64,000 nt of DNA from Bin87 sp965203855. GTDB taxonomy: Bacteria; Chloroflexota; Dehalococcoidia; Lucifugimonadales; UBA3495. Numbering within the stretch: position 1 is the stretch's first letter; every line of letters starts with the position of its first letter. The position numbers and the translations under genes are program-made. The notes under the pieces were generated by a model that was given only the letters and a program-made list of their open reading frames with translations, was not told the DNA's origin and searched no databases. Where the stretch lies: the NCBI GenBank assembly GCA_965203855.1, contig CBDBDN010000005.1, positions 930,001 to 994,000 of the forward strand. Reading direction: 5' to 3'. This document shows, piece by piece, positions 63,381 through 64,000 of this stretch.

Positions 63381-64000
63381 ATGACCACTACCACCAAAGA
63401 CCCCATCCTCGTCGTCATCCAGCTTACCGGCGGCAACGACTACCTCAATACCGTCATCCCCTACGCCGACGGACGCTATCACGACAACCGCCCTACCGTC
63501 GGCATTCCCGCCGCCGCCTTGCCCATTGATGACAATTTCGCTTTCAATCCGGCGCTCCCCGAAATCAAGTCCCTGTACGATGCCGGCAAAGTCGCCGTCA
63601 TCAACGGCGTCGGCTATCCCACGCCCAACCGCTCGCACTTCCGCAGTATGGACATCTGGCACACCTGCGAGCCGGAAAAAGTCGGCACCGAAGGCTGGCT
63701 GGGCCGCGTCATCCGCGACCTGGACCCCCATGCCGAAAATGTGCTGACCGGCGTCAACTTTGGACGCGGCCTGCCCCGCGCCATGGCCCTGCCCGGCGTC
63801 CCGGTGGCCTCCGTAGCCGTGCTGGAAACCTACGGCGTGCTGACCGGCATCACCCAGGAACCGGAACGCGCCCAGGCCCTGGACATTTTCACCCGGATGT
63901 ACTCCCCCACCGTCGGCCTGGGCGCCACAATGGACTACCTGGGCCAGACCGGCCTTGACGCCCTCAAAGGCGCCGACATCCTCAAGGCCGCCCCGGATCT
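63381..64000 (+). CDS. DUF1501 family protein, 3'-truncated
   Basis: The frame runs from ATG 63381 to the window edge (206 residues visible). The N-terminus LVVIQLTGGNDYLNTVIPYAD, ALPEIKSLYDAGKVAVINGVGYPTPNRSHFRSMDIWHT and GWLGRVIRDLDPHAENVL are typical of DUF1501 (sulfatase/alkaline-phosphatase-fold) proteins. No Tat signal is seen at the start, as often absent in this branch. CCGGAGCC precedes the ATG as a weak ribosome-binding site. Confidence 0.9.
   Translation, partial: MTTTTKDPILVVIQLTGGNDYLNTVIPYADGRYHDNRPTVGIPAAALPIDDNFAFNPALPEIKSLYDAGKVAVINGVGYPTPNRSHFRSMDIWHTCEPEKVGTEGWLGRVIRDLDPHAENVLTGVNFGRGLPRAMALPGVPVASVAVLETYGVLTGITQEPERAQALDIFTRMYSPTVGLGATMDYLGQTGLDALKGADILKAAPD

Overview
The window is a high-GC bacterial chromosome segment that starts inside recA and ends inside a DUF1501 gene. 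Gene content suggests an uncultured Chloroflexota, perhaps SAR202/Dehalococcoidia-like. The pointers are several LLM-type flavin/F420 oxidoreductases, CaiB-type CoA transferases, an MmgE/PrpD protein and a prolyl-oligopeptidase, together with a stand-alone 23S rRNA gene. That placement is an inference from gene families; no 16S gene is present to test it.

Layout. 1-6.1 kb is a housekeeping block: recA-recX run rightward and meet a leftward cluster of rny, ymdB, a PHP phosphoesterase, plsY and a zinc-ribbon membrane protein. 6.5-20.6 kb is metabolic and mixed: an alpha/beta hydrolase, a ferritin-like/VIT1 fusion, an LLM oxidoreductase, a double NIPSNAP protein, a NYN nuclease, a secreted leucine-rich-repeat protein, MmgE/PrpD, a lipoprotein pair, an ammonium transporter, a MOSC protein and an enoyl-CoA hydratase. 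20.7-24.2 kb is a 23S rRNA operon with a consensus promoter, a long processing stem and an initiator tRNA; no 16S or 5S is next to it. A DUF262/HNH (GmrSD-like) gene begins 34 bp after the tRNA, followed by a Uma2 gene. 26.9-34.8 kb is catabolic: a monooxygenase-fold protein, an LLM oxidoreductase, two overlapping CoA transferases, an S9 peptidase and an amidohydrolase. 35.1-39.2 kb is trpD-trpC-trpF-trpB, without trpA. 39.4-47.2 kb is an accessory region: MFS transporter, coiled-coil membrane protein, truncated NYN gene, GIY-YIG nuclease, dihydropyrimidinase, and a DNA methyltransferase fused to HNH next to a DUF2806-like gene. 47.2-53.1 kb holds a BNR-repeat protein, a P-loop kinase, an MFS transporter and a copper P-type ATPase. 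53.2-54.7 kb carries two paralogous secreted-protein genes, each interrupted by a long homopolymeric G/C tract (17 and 22 nt) right after the signal peptide; both are out of frame as written, the expected structure of phase-variable contingency loci. 55.1-64 kb has an RDD protein, proS, an LLM oxidoreductase, a dNMP-kinase-like fusion, a 770-aa GTPase-like protein with an integrase-like N-terminus and a small downstream gene, and the start of a DUF1501 gene.

Dispersed through intergenic DNA are copies of a 20-bp palindrome, ATTCCGGCGCAAGCCGGAAT. Five times it occurs as inverted pairs with a constant 66-67 bp start-to-start distance, a REPIN/dRS3-like mobile element. Several genes have extended -10 promoters (TGnTATAAT) with no clear -35, some placed so close to the ATG that the transcript would be leaderless.

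The most promising unusual systems are the G-tract pair, the GTPase plus small-gene unit with its divergent kinase fusion, the methyltransferase-HNH/DUF2806 pair, and the REPIN-like family.
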